NCBI GenBank assembly: GCA_913058265.1
Contig: CAJXPQ010000009.1
Location: forward strand, 62,001-126,000
Source of the DNA: an uncultured Oligoflexia bacterium
Lineage (GTDB): Bacteria; Bdellovibrionota; Bacteriovoracia; Bacteriovoracales; Bacteriovoracaceae
Direction of reading: 5' to 3'
DNA: 64,000 nucleotides
Part shown: positions 7,417 to 15,796 of the stretch, one piece after another
How positions within the stretch are numbered: position 1 is the stretch's first letter
How the letters are laid out: every line of letters starts with the position of its first letter
The notes under the pieces: model-generated
Told to the model about the DNA's origin: nothing
Databases searched by the model: none
What the model saw: only the letters and a program-made list of their open reading frames with translations
Translations under genes and position numbers: made by a program

Positions 7417-8115
7417 ATGATGAAATACCTAGTATTTTTAACGGCTTGTATAAGCTTTGTTGCTCATGCAGACTACTCAGAAAGTGAGTTTAAATCTGAT
7501 CTTAGTTCTGCTTATACTAATAAGACATCTCAAGATATCTGGCTTTATGGTGGCAGCACAACCTTGGCCTTGGTTCTTTTCAGAGATCAATTAGTGGAAC
7601 CTCTACAGGATGATATAGCTGAGAAGGAACCACTGGGCCGCGCATCCCCTATTGGTGATTATGCAGGTCAATTGGTACCAAATGTTATCTATATGAGTTA
7701 CCAATTGTGGTTTCTTAATACACCGGAGAGTCAAAGACGTGGGAAATACATGTTGAAGGCTTCCGCTTTTGCCGGTATGACAACATTCTTTTTGAAGCGA
7801 TTAATTAATGAGAAACGACCTCACGGCGGAGATAGAAATTCAATGCCTTCTGGGCATACCACTACTGCTTTTGCTTTTGCCTCAGTAATTGGGATAGAGC
7901 ACCCAGAGTGGAAATGGTATGGGTATGGTTTAGCAACTTTTATTGGTTTGAGTCGGATGAATGATAATGAGCACTACTTACATAATGTAACTATGGGAGC
8001 AACAATTGGGATGGCCTATGGATATGGCTTACAGAATTCTAAAAGCTTTATGTCAAATACTATGGTTTTAGCCTTAAATGATGGTGGGATGGTTGCTTAT
8101 AATTACAAGTTCTAA
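7417..8115 (+). CDS. PAP2 superfamily phosphatase with signal peptide
   Basis: A 232-residue protein with a signal peptide (to about residue 18) and the three PAP2 signatures in order: K-x6-R-P (KRLINEKRP), P-S-G-H (MPSGHTTTAF) and S-R-x5-H (SRMNDNEHYLH). In the last motif the usual Asp three residues after the His is Asn (H-Y-L-H-N). The mature part has few strong membrane helices, so it may be a periplasmic or outer-membrane-associated lipid or nucleotide phosphatase, like the secreted class A acid phosphatases or LpxE/F-like enzymes. It is monocistronic, converges with the small ORF at 8112 (4-bp overlap), and has a leaderless-type promoter. Confidence 0.8.
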   Translation: MMKYLVFLTACISFVAHADYSESEFKSDLSSAYTNKTSQDIWLYGGSTTLALVLFRDQLVEPLQDDIAEKEPLGRASPIGDYAGQLVPNVIYMSYQLWFLNTPESQRRGKYMLKASAFAGMTTFFLKRLINEKRPHGGDRNSMPSGHTTTAFAFASVIGIEHPEWKWYGYGLATFIGLSRMNDNEHYLHNVTMGATIGMAYGYGLQNSKSFMSNTMVLALNDGGMVAYNYKF

Positions 8116-8348
8116 AAAATCATTGCTAGTTTTGCTATAATCATTTCTAGATTAAAGTCACCTTGAGTACTGTGTTCAAGTGATGAATTAAAAATTTTAT
8201 AACCTTGTTGAATATATTCAAACTCAAGGTCTTCTGCTTTTTGTTCAGTAATATTATTAATGTTTAAAACAAATGCACTATAATCTTGAGGTATTTCATA
8301 TTTATCGTATTTAGTGAGATCAAGGGGTGATTTTGATATATTGCTCAT
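8112..8348 (-). CDS. Small cytoplasmic protein, third gene of the pseudo-receiver cassette
   Basis: A 78-residue, acidic protein without signal peptide or membrane helix. I do not recognise it. Its ATG follows the stop of the 54-residue membrane protein by 2 nt, and it ends 4 bp inside the convergent PAP2 gene. The close spacing places it in one transcript with the 54-residue protein and the 589-residue pseudo-receiver protein, so the three probably act together. Confidence 0.55.
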   Translation of the reverse strand: MSNISKSPLDLTKYDKYEIPQDYSAFVLNINNITEQKAEDLEFEYIQQGYKIFNSSLEHSTQGDFNLEMIIAKLAMIF

Positions 8349-8350
8349 GC

Positions 8351-8515
8351 TTACTCGTCATCTTTAACAATTTTGAACTTGGCCTCAATAACATCATCAT
8401 CGGCCTTAGTTTTCTTTTTTGAGTCATTTTTCATATGATCAATCTTACCCATTCCCATAATAATAGTTCGAAAGATAATGATTAGAAGTAATATGAAAAG
8501 TATTTTGATTAGCAT
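8351..8515 (-). CDS. 54-residue single-pass membrane protein
   Basis: A short open frame: ATG at 8515, stop TAA at 8351. It starts with a hydrophobic helix (about residues 1-20, MLIKILFILLLIIIF...), then a basic Lys-rich stretch (KKKTK) and an acidic tail (ADDDVIEAKFKIVKDDE). This looks like a membrane anchor with a charged cytoplasmic tail. It lies 14 nt after the stop of the 589-residue gene and 2 nt before the ATG of the 78-residue gene, which supports real translation. The ribosome-binding site is weak. Confidence 0.55.
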   Translation of the reverse strand: MLIKILFILLLIIIFRTIIMGMGKIDHMKNDSKKKTKADDDVIEAKFKIVKDDE

Positions 8516-8529
8516 GATTATTTATGACA

Positions 8530-10299
8530 TTATTCTTTGGTTTCGCCAAGTTCTTCAGGTTCTTTTTTTGACTCTTTCGAGGCTTTTTCAGCTTGCTCAG
8601 CGGCAGCTTCTTCTTCGGCGGCTTCTATGGCAGCTAGTCTTTCCGCCTCTTTGGTCTCAATATACTTCTCTTTAGTTGCATTGACTTCTTCAGCGTCCTT
8701 GGCCTTATTATTTTGTAGATCTCTAAAGAAAATTGAGTTTATATAGCGTCTCAGCTCCTGTCTTTCTTCTTCACCAATGCCGTGAATAATTGCATAGTAC
8801 TGTGAATCTGCTTTAGGCGCAGCCGGAGCATTAGAAACGGTAATATACATTGGAACTGGCATGGTAATTCTTAGAATTGTGCCAATGGCTAATTGTTCTA
8901 CAGAGTTTAGATACATATCATTTTCAGAACATGCCACAATAGTGATATCTGATTCGACTTCGCAGTAACTAATGTCTGCAGATTTATCGATATAGATGTC
9001 ACCTTCTCTAGGTGCAGGTAAGTTGGGCTGAATTTTTGCTTTTAGCATCTCAGACATCTTGATACACAAATCTAAATTAATTTTTTCTTTTACGGCAAGA
9101 ATACTTTCATAATTAAAAACTTTTTGCATATAAGCTGAATCATATTCTCCTGAATTAAAAACGATAATGATCGGCTGATAACCCTGACAAACTTCTTTAA
9201 CAACTTTTAATAAATGTTGGAACATTCTTGAATCATTATAAGTATAGGCCATTTCTTCATCGGCTTCCAGTTCTTCCTTGGATACAACCTCCATATTATA
9301 AATTATAAGCTGTGGCCTGATATTAGTTATTTCTTTCTTACAGTTCTTAATAAATGGTTGCGCTCTATAAACAAAAGAATAACTATCAGTGAGGATTTCA
9401 TTATCGAAAAAAGTCATCTCCTTATCTACAACAAAAGCTTTAAGAAATTTCGGTCTTGAGTTATATGCATTCTCTCTGAGCCACTTACCTAGACTGATCT
9501 TTGAAACTTCAATCGCAGAGGTTCTCTCAGCTTGTTTTTTATCTCCATCCTGATTAGTCATATCAGCTGTTTGTACAACAGGATCTACATGGGCAAATTG
9601 TAGAGCTTGAGAGTATTTATAATTATAATAAATATTTTCTTGTGTTTGCGATGCACACATTACAAGATTTGATTTAACTAATTGCTTCCTACTCCAAAAA
9701 TTATTAACTCTTAACTGCTGTTTCTCTTGCATTGAGTAATTTGATTCAATCATTAAAAAATTCTGATTAAGAAAGTTTGCCTTTGCAGGATAATAAGCTT
9801 TTACTGCATCATTCATTTTGGCAGTCGCAAAACCATGATCTTTTACTTTCTCAGGGAATGCTAAAACATCGATATCATAGCAAATAGATTCAAACTCTGA
9901 GGACTTTACATGAATACATTCAAGAGTTGTCATAATTGCTTTAACAACTAGACTTTTACTTTGTTTATATTCACACAGGCCAATGAAAGGAATTTTTAAA
10001 TGAAAGTTTTGTCTCAACCAACATCTAGTTAGGTGCAAAGTCGCTGCATCATTTTTGCTATAGTCAATTAGAACTAACTTTGGATTTTCATCTCTTAACT
10101 TCAATAAGAAAGATTGAATAACTTCATCTTCGTCTGAGTCATATTGTTCGAAAACGGTACCCGAGACATCACTTAATTCTTCAAACCTACGCTCAAGATT
10201 CTTAAAGAATGTTGTGTCACCACCAATATAAATAATCTTTGAGATAACTTTTTTACCATCATCTTCAGACTTTTTATCTTTATTCTTTTCATCAGACAT
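8530..10299 (-). CDS. Pseudo-receiver / PilZ-like domain protein with acidic coiled-coil tail
   Basis: A 589-residue soluble protein. The N-terminal part (about 20-135) has the strand pattern of a response-regulator receiver (IIYIGGD... then LVLIDYSKND at the phosphoacceptor position). A second, similar unit starts near residue 290 (AFVVDKEMTFFDNE; PQLIIYNME, where Asn replaces the usual Asp). Residues about 440-530 resemble a PilZ-like beta barrel followed by GIGEEERQELRRYI. The C-terminus is an Ala/Glu/Lys-rich coiled coil. These assignments come from pattern only. It heads the cassette with the 54- and 78-residue proteins. The ATG has a perfect TATAAT ending 6 nt upstream and no ribosome-binding site. 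Confidence 0.65.
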   Translation of the reverse strand: MSDEKNKDKKSEDDGKKVISKIIYIGGDTTFFKNLERRFEELSDVSGTVFEQYDSDEDEVIQSFLLKLRDENPKLVLIDYSKNDAATLHLTRCWLRQNFHLKIPFIGLCEYKQSKSLVVKAIMTTLECIHVKSSEFESICYDIDVLAFPEKVKDHGFATAKMNDAVKAYYPAKANFLNQNFLMIESNYSMQEKQQLRVNNFWSRKQLVKSNLVMCASQTQENIYYNYKYSQALQFAHVDPVVQTADMTNQDGDKKQAERTSAIEVSKISLGKWLRENAYNSRPKFLKAFVVDKEMTFFDNEILTDSYSFVYRAQPFIKNCKKEITNIRPQLIIYNMEVVSKEELEADEEMAYTYNDSRMFQHLLKVVKEVCQGYQPIIIVFNSGEYDSAYMQKVFNYESILAVKEKINLDLCIKMSEMLKAKIQPNLPAPREGDIYIDKSADISYCEVESDITIVACSENDMYLNSVEQLAIGTILRITMPVPMYITVSNAPAAPKADSQYYAIIHGIGEEERQELRRYINSIFFRDLQNNKAKDAEEVNATKEKYIETKEAERLAAIEAAEEEAAAEQAEKASKESKKEPEELGETKE

Positions 10300-10305
10300 A
10301 TAAAT

Positions 10306-10334
10306 ATTATACCTATTTTTTACAGAAAAATGAA
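10306..10334 (-). promoter_or_regulatory. Leaderless promoter for the pseudo-receiver cassette
   Basis: Consensus TATAAT on the minus strand (10311-10306), ending 6 nt before the ATG at 10299. A weak TTCATT lies 17 nt upstream (10334-10329). No Shine-Dalgarno is seen. Confidence 0.5.
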
Positions 10335-10419
10335 TAATCTTACAAGTATCTGAAATAATTGATGAAATTTTAGATGAATTTAAGAAAAATTTAGAAATAA
10401 TTTATAGCTGACATGGTTT

Positions 10420-11046
10420 TTAGGCACTTAAAAGTGACTTAAAGTGTCTAAGAACTCCAGCATACTGGTCAGAGTGAGCGGACTTAACAGTATAATAAGC
10501 GATTTGATCCTTAATATAGTTAATGGTATCTGAATTACAGGTCCACAACTCTCCTGGGAGAGGATTCACAGTATACTTGTAGCCGGTACCAAGGCAAAAC
10601 ATCTCGTAGAACTGCCCATTATCTTCAATGACTTCCTCCAGCGATACTCTAAGTTTACTTTGAGAAAGGAAATCACGAACATAAGCAATACTGTTATGTG
10701 GTGAGAGAACTATCTGATCATTGAAATTGAGTATGGGAATGATATTTTTGAGAATATCAACAGATAAAATCCCTCCTATCCCGGCTAAAATATATGTTGT
10801 TTTTAAGTTATTTTTTGTAAAATTATAGTTTGCCGCATTTGCCAAAACAATATCACTGCTAGGAATATCCGTACCTGCAAGTTTATCCGTTATACTTTCT
10901 ACTTGGTCGAGGAAAATAACTCTTCTTCCAGTATATTTTGCATTTAGCCCGATTATACCGTGATCACAACAAAGGTCCCAGACGATTTTTGAATCGACTG
11001 AGACAAAAGATAGTATTTTTTGAATTCTCTTGGTTAAGTTTTGCAC
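10420..11046 (-). CDS. TrmK-like SAM-dependent tRNA (adenine-N1) methyltransferase
   Basis: A class I methyltransferase of the TrmK/COG2384 type, which in other bacteria makes m1A22 in tRNA. Visible signatures are VWDLCCDHG (SAM-binding motif I), ILAGIGG (the family's AGMGG segment), IVLSPHNSIAYVRDFL and the EEVIEDNGQFYEM strand pair. I chose the GTG at 11046 because family members begin about ten residues before the L-x-K-R-I helix, and because this start lies just beyond the stop of the upstream gene (11054). Longer ATG starts at 11082, 11094 and 11121 would overlap that gene by 29-68 bp. No clear ribosome-binding site helps decide. The upstream winged-helix gene is probably cotranscribed. 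Confidence 0.65.
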   Translation of the reverse strand: MQNLTKRIQKILSFVSVDSKIVWDLCCDHGIIGLNAKYTGRRVIFLDQVESITDKLAGTDIPSSDIVLANAANYNFTKNNLKTTYILAGIGGILSVDILKNIIPILNFNDQIVLSPHNSIAYVRDFLSQSKLRVSLEEVIEDNGQFYEMFCLGTGYKYTVNPLPGELWTCNSDTINYIKDQIAYYTVKSAHSDQYAGVLRHFKSLLSA

Positions 11047-11053
11047 ACATAAT

Positions 11054-11473
11054 TTATAAAAAATTATCGTAGGTCTGGCCATATTTTCTATCATACTCTT
11101 CTGTATAATATTTTCTAACAAAGTATTGGCCGGATCTTATTGTCTCAATAAAGCCGTAACCTTCTAAACGTCTTACTGTTTGGTGTAAAATTTCAAACGA
11201 AATATCTAACTGTAAAGTTATCTCTTCATGGGAGACAAACGGCGCTATTCCGTACTTCACATGTAAATTTGGTTTACACCAAGTAAGTCTATAAAGGTAC
11301 ATAAGAAGCAAGACTTCTACTCTTGTCAGTTTAAAATCAACTAAAACATCATCAAAAAACAAATCGGGAATTTCAGAAGTAGTAGCATGTGTCCCATCGT
11401 GCATAGGATTATTCGAATTGGGATTACCTGTTTTTGAATGATGGGAACTAAGGATTGTTTGTAAATCTTCCAT
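11054..11473 (-). CDS. Winged-helix DNA-binding-like protein
   Basis: A 139-residue protein. Residues about 45-130 form a helix-turn-helix/winged-helix pattern: a leading helix (LTRVEVLLLMYLYRL), a middle pair (FVSHEEITLQLDIS then EILHQTVRRLEGYGFI) and a short wing (ETIRSGQYFVRKY). The first 40 residues are Asn/His/Ser-rich and probably disordered. It has a strong GGAGGTGA ribosome-binding site. It is likely a small transcription regulator; neither its targets nor any ligand domain can be seen. It sits directly upstream of the TrmK-like gene. Confidence 0.6.
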   Translation of the reverse strand: MEDLQTILSSHHSKTGNPNSNNPMHDGTHATTSEIPDLFFDDVLVDFKLTRVEVLLLMYLYRLTWCKPNLHVKYGIAPFVSHEEITLQLDISFEILHQTVRRLEGYGFIETIRSGQYFVRKYYTEEYDRKYGQTYDNFL

Positions 11474-11591
11474 AACTCACCTCCAGGCACATCATTGCAC
11501 CTTTTAATCATTATAGCCTAAGTCATAGATTAGATACAAGTGTTTTTTATTTAGTTATGCGTGATCCAACTAATACAGGCAGTTTGCTCAA

Positions 11592-14500
11592 TCAAAGTTC
11601 AAGATCAAGTGGAGCTCCATGCCTCATAGTATTAATAGCAAATGACCTAGCATGACTAAAACTAGCAAGTCCTTGCATCCAAGACGCATTGTCACCAGAG
11701 TGTATTACTCTAGTAAGGCCCTTTGAAAAATCTCGATTCATAATAGATTCTTTGAATATTGCCGGGCAGTCATCATTAACAAGGATTACAAAGTCAAAAT
11801 ATTGATCAGCCAGGGATTTTGCAATATTTGAATCACTAGCAAGTTCTAGGGTTAAATTATAAGGACTGTGCCCAGAGGAATAGGCCAGTCCGCAAATGAC
11901 TTCCCACTTAGTGAATATTGTACTGTTTGAGCTTAGAATATTCACTCCATTGCCAAGAGTTAGATTTATAAGAACATCGATTACGGGTTGAATGCTTAGC
12001 TCACCTGAGCCATCAATTAAGACGCCTGAATAGGCCATAGACATATCTCTCCTAGTGAAACTTATTTGACCTGGGATATATCTATTAGGAAAATCTCTTT
12101 GGTCTAAGTCAAACTCATCGTCAGTAAGAGCTTTTTTAAAGTTTTCAAGTTTGTGTTTATCGTACTCAATGATTTCTCCAAAATAGCTTTCGTACTGATT
12201 TATTAATTGAGTCAAAAGTCTTTTAACATTATATATTCTTCTCTGGCGAGAAAGTTTGGAGGTAGATGCAATACACTGTGGCACGCTATCTGAAGTGATA
12301 TCTTCTTTTAAACTAATATTGTCAAAGCGTTTAAGCTTTCGGTTAAACTTGTAAAGGTAATCAACCCCTCCCGCCTTAGGGCCAGTACCGCTCATCTTAA
12401 AGCCACCAAAAGGCTCAATCGCCACTCTTGCACCAGTGCTAGGTCTATTGACGTAAATATTACCTGCTTCAAGCTTAGGTACCATATAAGTAATATCATC
12501 TTGAGATTGACAGAAAATCCCACCAGTTAATGCATACTCAGTAGAATTAAATATTTCTATTGCTTCATCCAATGTTTTGTAAGAAATCAAATGCACTAAA
12601 GGCCCGAAAACTTCCTCTGACGCCACAGTACTTTCCTGTAACACAATATTCTTAGGAAGTTCAAAGACCGAAGGTCCGACACAGTAATTATCAAATTTTA
12701 GTTCAGTAGAGTTAACAATTACTTTTCCACCATAATTTTTTACTTCTTCAATACTTCTTAAAGCTAACGCATGAACACGATCTGCATCTTCCTTCGTAAC
12801 AAGAGGATTAATTGTCGTAGAGAATTTAAATGATGGTCCAATATTTATGTCTTTGACGGCTTCAGAGAAACGTTTAACAAAAGAATCTTTTATTTGTTCA
12901 TCGATTATAATCCTAGAGGCCGCTGAACACTTCTGTCCTGCATGAGCGAAACTAGCATATATTATACCAGAAACAGTCTCATCAAGCTCACAGTTATTCG
13001 TTACAATAATAGCATTTTTCCCACCCATCTCTGTGATAGCAAACTTTGGAATAGAGCTAAAATCGTATTTACTACTTGTTTTAAGTTGGGAAACGTTACG
13101 ATAGATCTGTGTCCCCACCGCCTTTGAACCTGTAAAAACGACCCCAGAGACTAGCTCATGATCAACGATTGCTATTCCAACCTCTGCTTCTCCGATGCCA
13201 ATCTCTAAGATGTCATCAGTAATACCTGCTTCGCGACAAAGATCTAAAAACTTAAGTGCAATGAGAGGTGTTTGCTCTGCAGGCTTCAATATGACACAGT
13301 TACCTGCAACTAATGCAGCTACAGTCATTCCACAAGGGATGGCCAGGGGGAAGTTCCATGGAGCGATAACGCCGACAATTCCAACCGGTCCATAACGCTC
13401 AGTACTTTCAATTTTTACTTGTTCGTTTATATAGAAATTTATAAAATCAATAGCTTCATCAACATCTGCAAGAGCTTCATCTATAGTCTTACCGGCTTCA
13501 AGCATAATAAGTGAAGTTAAGCTCTCTCTCTCGAGTAGAAATAAGTCAGCAAGTCGTTTTAGAGAAGAAAAGCGAAAATGTAAGTCATCACGCCACTCCC
13601 TCTGGTTATATCCATTAAATAAGGTCGAGATCTTAGTCTCTATAGAGTTGGGTGTGTCTAAGGTAACTTTTCCAAGTTCGATCTTTGGATCTGAGCTGCA
13701 AAGAATAAGGTGATCACCTTTGTCATAGAATAGTTTTCCATCCTTTAGCATCTTTAGGTCGCTATTCAACTTGTCACTAACTCTTGTCAAATGCTTTGAG
13801 AGGTAACTTCGTATAGGGTAAATGTTTTTAAAGTCCTTACTCATAATTTCAACTGATTGATCAAATTTATATTTAAAGTTCTCTTGATTTTTTTTGAGTA
13901 CTTCAAAAGGTGACATTGTGTTCAAGCTTTTTTTATGAGATCTCATTATAGTTAAAACACCAACTTGAGATGAGTTTTCCATTATTCTACGAACAAGGTA
14001 GGCCATACCAACTAAAAGGTCTCCAACAGGTATGTAGTTTCTCGTAGGCCAGCCCATCTTTGAAAGCCCGACGCTCAGTCCTTCATAGGTCATATGTAAA
14101 CATTGATGCTCAATTACAGGCGCTTCCGGATAGCGGATTTCCCTAAGTGCTTCAGCAAAAGCATGATCTTGTATATTATGTGAAGCAACTGCAAGCTGAA
14201 TAGAATCACCACTCTTAAGTGAAAGATCAATCAACTGCCTAAAATGTATATCTGTTTCTTCTTTGTTTAAAAATTCAGGAGCAAGAAAATTATGAGCATC
14301 AGCTTCAATGGTCTCAGCATCCCAATAAGCACCCTTCACCAGTCTTATAGGCATCACAATACCACGGGACTTAGCAAACGCTGCGATATCTCTAAGATGC
14401 TTGAACCCATCCCTTAAGTACGCTTGAACAACAATTCCGGTAGCACTAAAACTAATCAGATCTTCATTCTCCATGAGAACTTTTTTATAAATTGAAAAGA

Positions 14501-15698
14501 CAATATCTCGGTAGTGGTAGTGCTCGGCATCGATGTTTAAAAAAACATTATACTGTTTAGCAGCTTGTAAGATTTTGATGAGTCTCGGGGAAACATTTTC
14601 AAAGGTATAATTAAAGTCATGTGGCTTGAAATCATTTGATAAAGCAGATACTTTTATAGAAACATGTGCTCTGTTTATACCGGCGGTATTCCTTGAGTCT
14701 TGCTCTACGTGATCATTAAAGCCCTTAATAATCTCGACAACTTCATTTGTGTATTTATCAGCTTCAATATTAGAGACTACAAGCTCTCCAAGCTGATCAA
14801 TTGTAGCATCTCTACCGGTCAAGCTAAGGTCCTTAAGTGAGCCAGAAGCCTTATTTATATTTTCACCAGCAATGAATCGCTTGGCCATAACTGCAACACT
14901 GAATCTTGTAAATTTTGCCATCAAAAGCGCTGGCATAAATTCAACAATCTTACTTATGATCTTCAAAACAATAATAAGGTAGCCAGGTAACGCTCTCTTC
15001 TGACCTTTAAGACCTTTCTTAGCAGCGATCTGAGAATCAGACAGAAGCCTTCTAAAAGTTTCCAGCAACAACCTTTTAACCTCATCACCGTCTTTATCAT
15101 GATCTAAGTTTGGCAGGATCGCCAGATACTTCAGAAGATGAATTCGAACTAACATAAAATTAGCAGTTAGATCTAGCCCGTAATCAGAGAACTTCTCAAA
15201 GATTGATTGTTTGTACAGACTTACCTTTGCTACCAGTTCTTCAGAAAGTTCAGAGGCCCTGTCAAAAACGACCTTGTCATCCTCATGATCAAATAATGGT
15301 AAGTCATTGGTGGAAGAAATATACTCTATGACGGACGGTGTGTTGTGCAGTGGTATCGTTGCAACAGCTTCAGCGTGCTCTTTCATTAAGTTATGTTCTT
15401 GTGAATCATTATCACCCGGAATACTTAGAATTGAGAGTTCATTTTGTAACTGTTTTGAAGTAACCCTCACAACTTTTTCACCAGGAAAAACACCACATAG
15501 AAATTGAATAGTTCCAATTTGTATAGGCCACTTAAAATCATTAACTATTTCAGCTGTCTCAACATAATCTATAAGGTCATCAAAAGAAGTTTCATCATGA
15601 CTATTTTCACTTATATATCTTAAGTATTCTGGATAAGATATAATACTCCACTCGTGACTTTTAAATTTAACATTCTCAAGTTCATAGAAATGACTCAT
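11592..15698 (-). CDS. putA: Bifunctional proline dehydrogenase / glutamate-semialdehyde dehydrogenase PutA
   Basis: A 1368-residue enzyme that oxidises proline to glutamate in two steps with substrate channelling. The FAD proline dehydrogenase barrel occupies about residues 340-610 (NRAHVSIKVSALS, RLVKGAYWD near 457). The NAD aldehyde dehydrogenase runs from about 700 to 1115, with APWNFPLAIP, FTGSKAVG, EMGGKNAIIV and the catalytic Cys in AGQKCSAAS (about 923). A further 250 residues form the C-terminal ALDH-like domain known from long PutAs. There is no ribbon-helix-helix DNA-binding region at the N-terminus, so it should not repress its own gene. An AAGGAGAG ribosome-binding site precedes the ATG. 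It is monocistronic and could feed energy and carbon from peptide catabolism. Confidence 0.95.
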   Translation of the reverse strand: MSHFYELENVKFKSHEWSIISYPEYLRYISENSHDETSFDDLIDYVETAEIVNDFKWPIQIGTIQFLCGVFPGEKVVRVTSKQLQNELSILSIPGDNDSQEHNLMKEHAEAVATIPLHNTPSVIEYISSTNDLPLFDHEDDKVVFDRASELSEELVAKVSLYKQSIFEKFSDYGLDLTANFMLVRIHLLKYLAILPNLDHDKDGDEVKRLLLETFRRLLSDSQIAAKKGLKGQKRALPGYLIIVLKIISKIVEFMPALLMAKFTRFSVAVMAKRFIAGENINKASGSLKDLSLTGRDATIDQLGELVVSNIEADKYTNEVVEIIKGFNDHVEQDSRNTAGINRAHVSIKVSALSNDFKPHDFNYTFENVSPRLIKILQAAKQYNVFLNIDAEHYHYRDIVFSIYKKVLMENEDLISFSATGIVVQAYLRDGFKHLRDIAAFAKSRGIVMPIRLVKGAYWDAETIEADAHNFLAPEFLNKEETDIHFRQLIDLSLKSGDSIQLAVASHNIQDHAFAEALREIRYPEAPVIEHQCLHMTYEGLSVGLSKMGWPTRNYIPVGDLLVGMAYLVRRIMENSSQVGVLTIMRSHKKSLNTMSPFEVLKKNQENFKYKFDQSVEIMSKDFKNIYPIRSYLSKHLTRVSDKLNSDLKMLKDGKLFYDKGDHLILCSSDPKIELGKVTLDTPNSIETKISTLFNGYNQREWRDDLHFRFSSLKRLADLFLLERESLTSLIMLEAGKTIDEALADVDEAIDFINFYINEQVKIESTERYGPVGIVGVIAPWNFPLAIPCGMTVAALVAGNCVILKPAEQTPLIALKFLDLCREAGITDDILEIGIGEAEVGIAIVDHELVSGVVFTGSKAVGTQIYRNVSQLKTSSKYDFSSIPKFAITEMGGKNAIIVTNNCELDETVSGIIYASFAHAGQKCSAASRIIIDEQIKDSFVKRFSEAVKDINIGPSFKFSTTINPLVTKEDADRVHALALRSIEEVKNYGGKVIVNSTELKFDNYCVGPSVFELPKNIVLQESTVASEEVFGPLVHLISYKTLDEAIEIFNSTEYALTGGIFCQSQDDITYMVPKLEAGNIYVNRPSTGARVAIEPFGGFKMSGTGPKAGGVDYLYKFNRKLKRFDNISLKEDITSDSVPQCIASTSKLSRQRRIYNVKRLLTQLINQYESYFGEIIEYDKHKLENFKKALTDDEFDLDQRDFPNRYIPGQISFTRRDMSMAYSGVLIDGSGELSIQPVIDVLINLTLGNGVNILSSNSTIFTKWEVICGLAYSSGHSPYNLTLELASDSNIAKSLADQYFDFVILVNDDCPAIFKESIMNRDFSKGLTRVIHSGDNASWMQGLASFSHARSFAINTMRHGAPLDLEL

Positions 15699-15762
15699 TT
15701 GCTCTCCTTAATATTGCACACTACTAAATATATGATTATTCACATCTTTTAAAGCTTAAAAT

Positions 15763-15791
15763 TTGACTGTAAAACACTGTAAAGTTAAAAT
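15763..15791 (+). promoter_or_regulatory. Sigma-70-like promoter, leaderless, for the secreted-protein gene
   Basis: TTGACT (15763-15768), a 17-nt spacer and TAAAAT (15786-15791), then 5 nt to the ATG at 15797. It is the best -35 match of the leaderless set. Confidence 0.55.
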
Positions 15792-15796
15792 TATAT

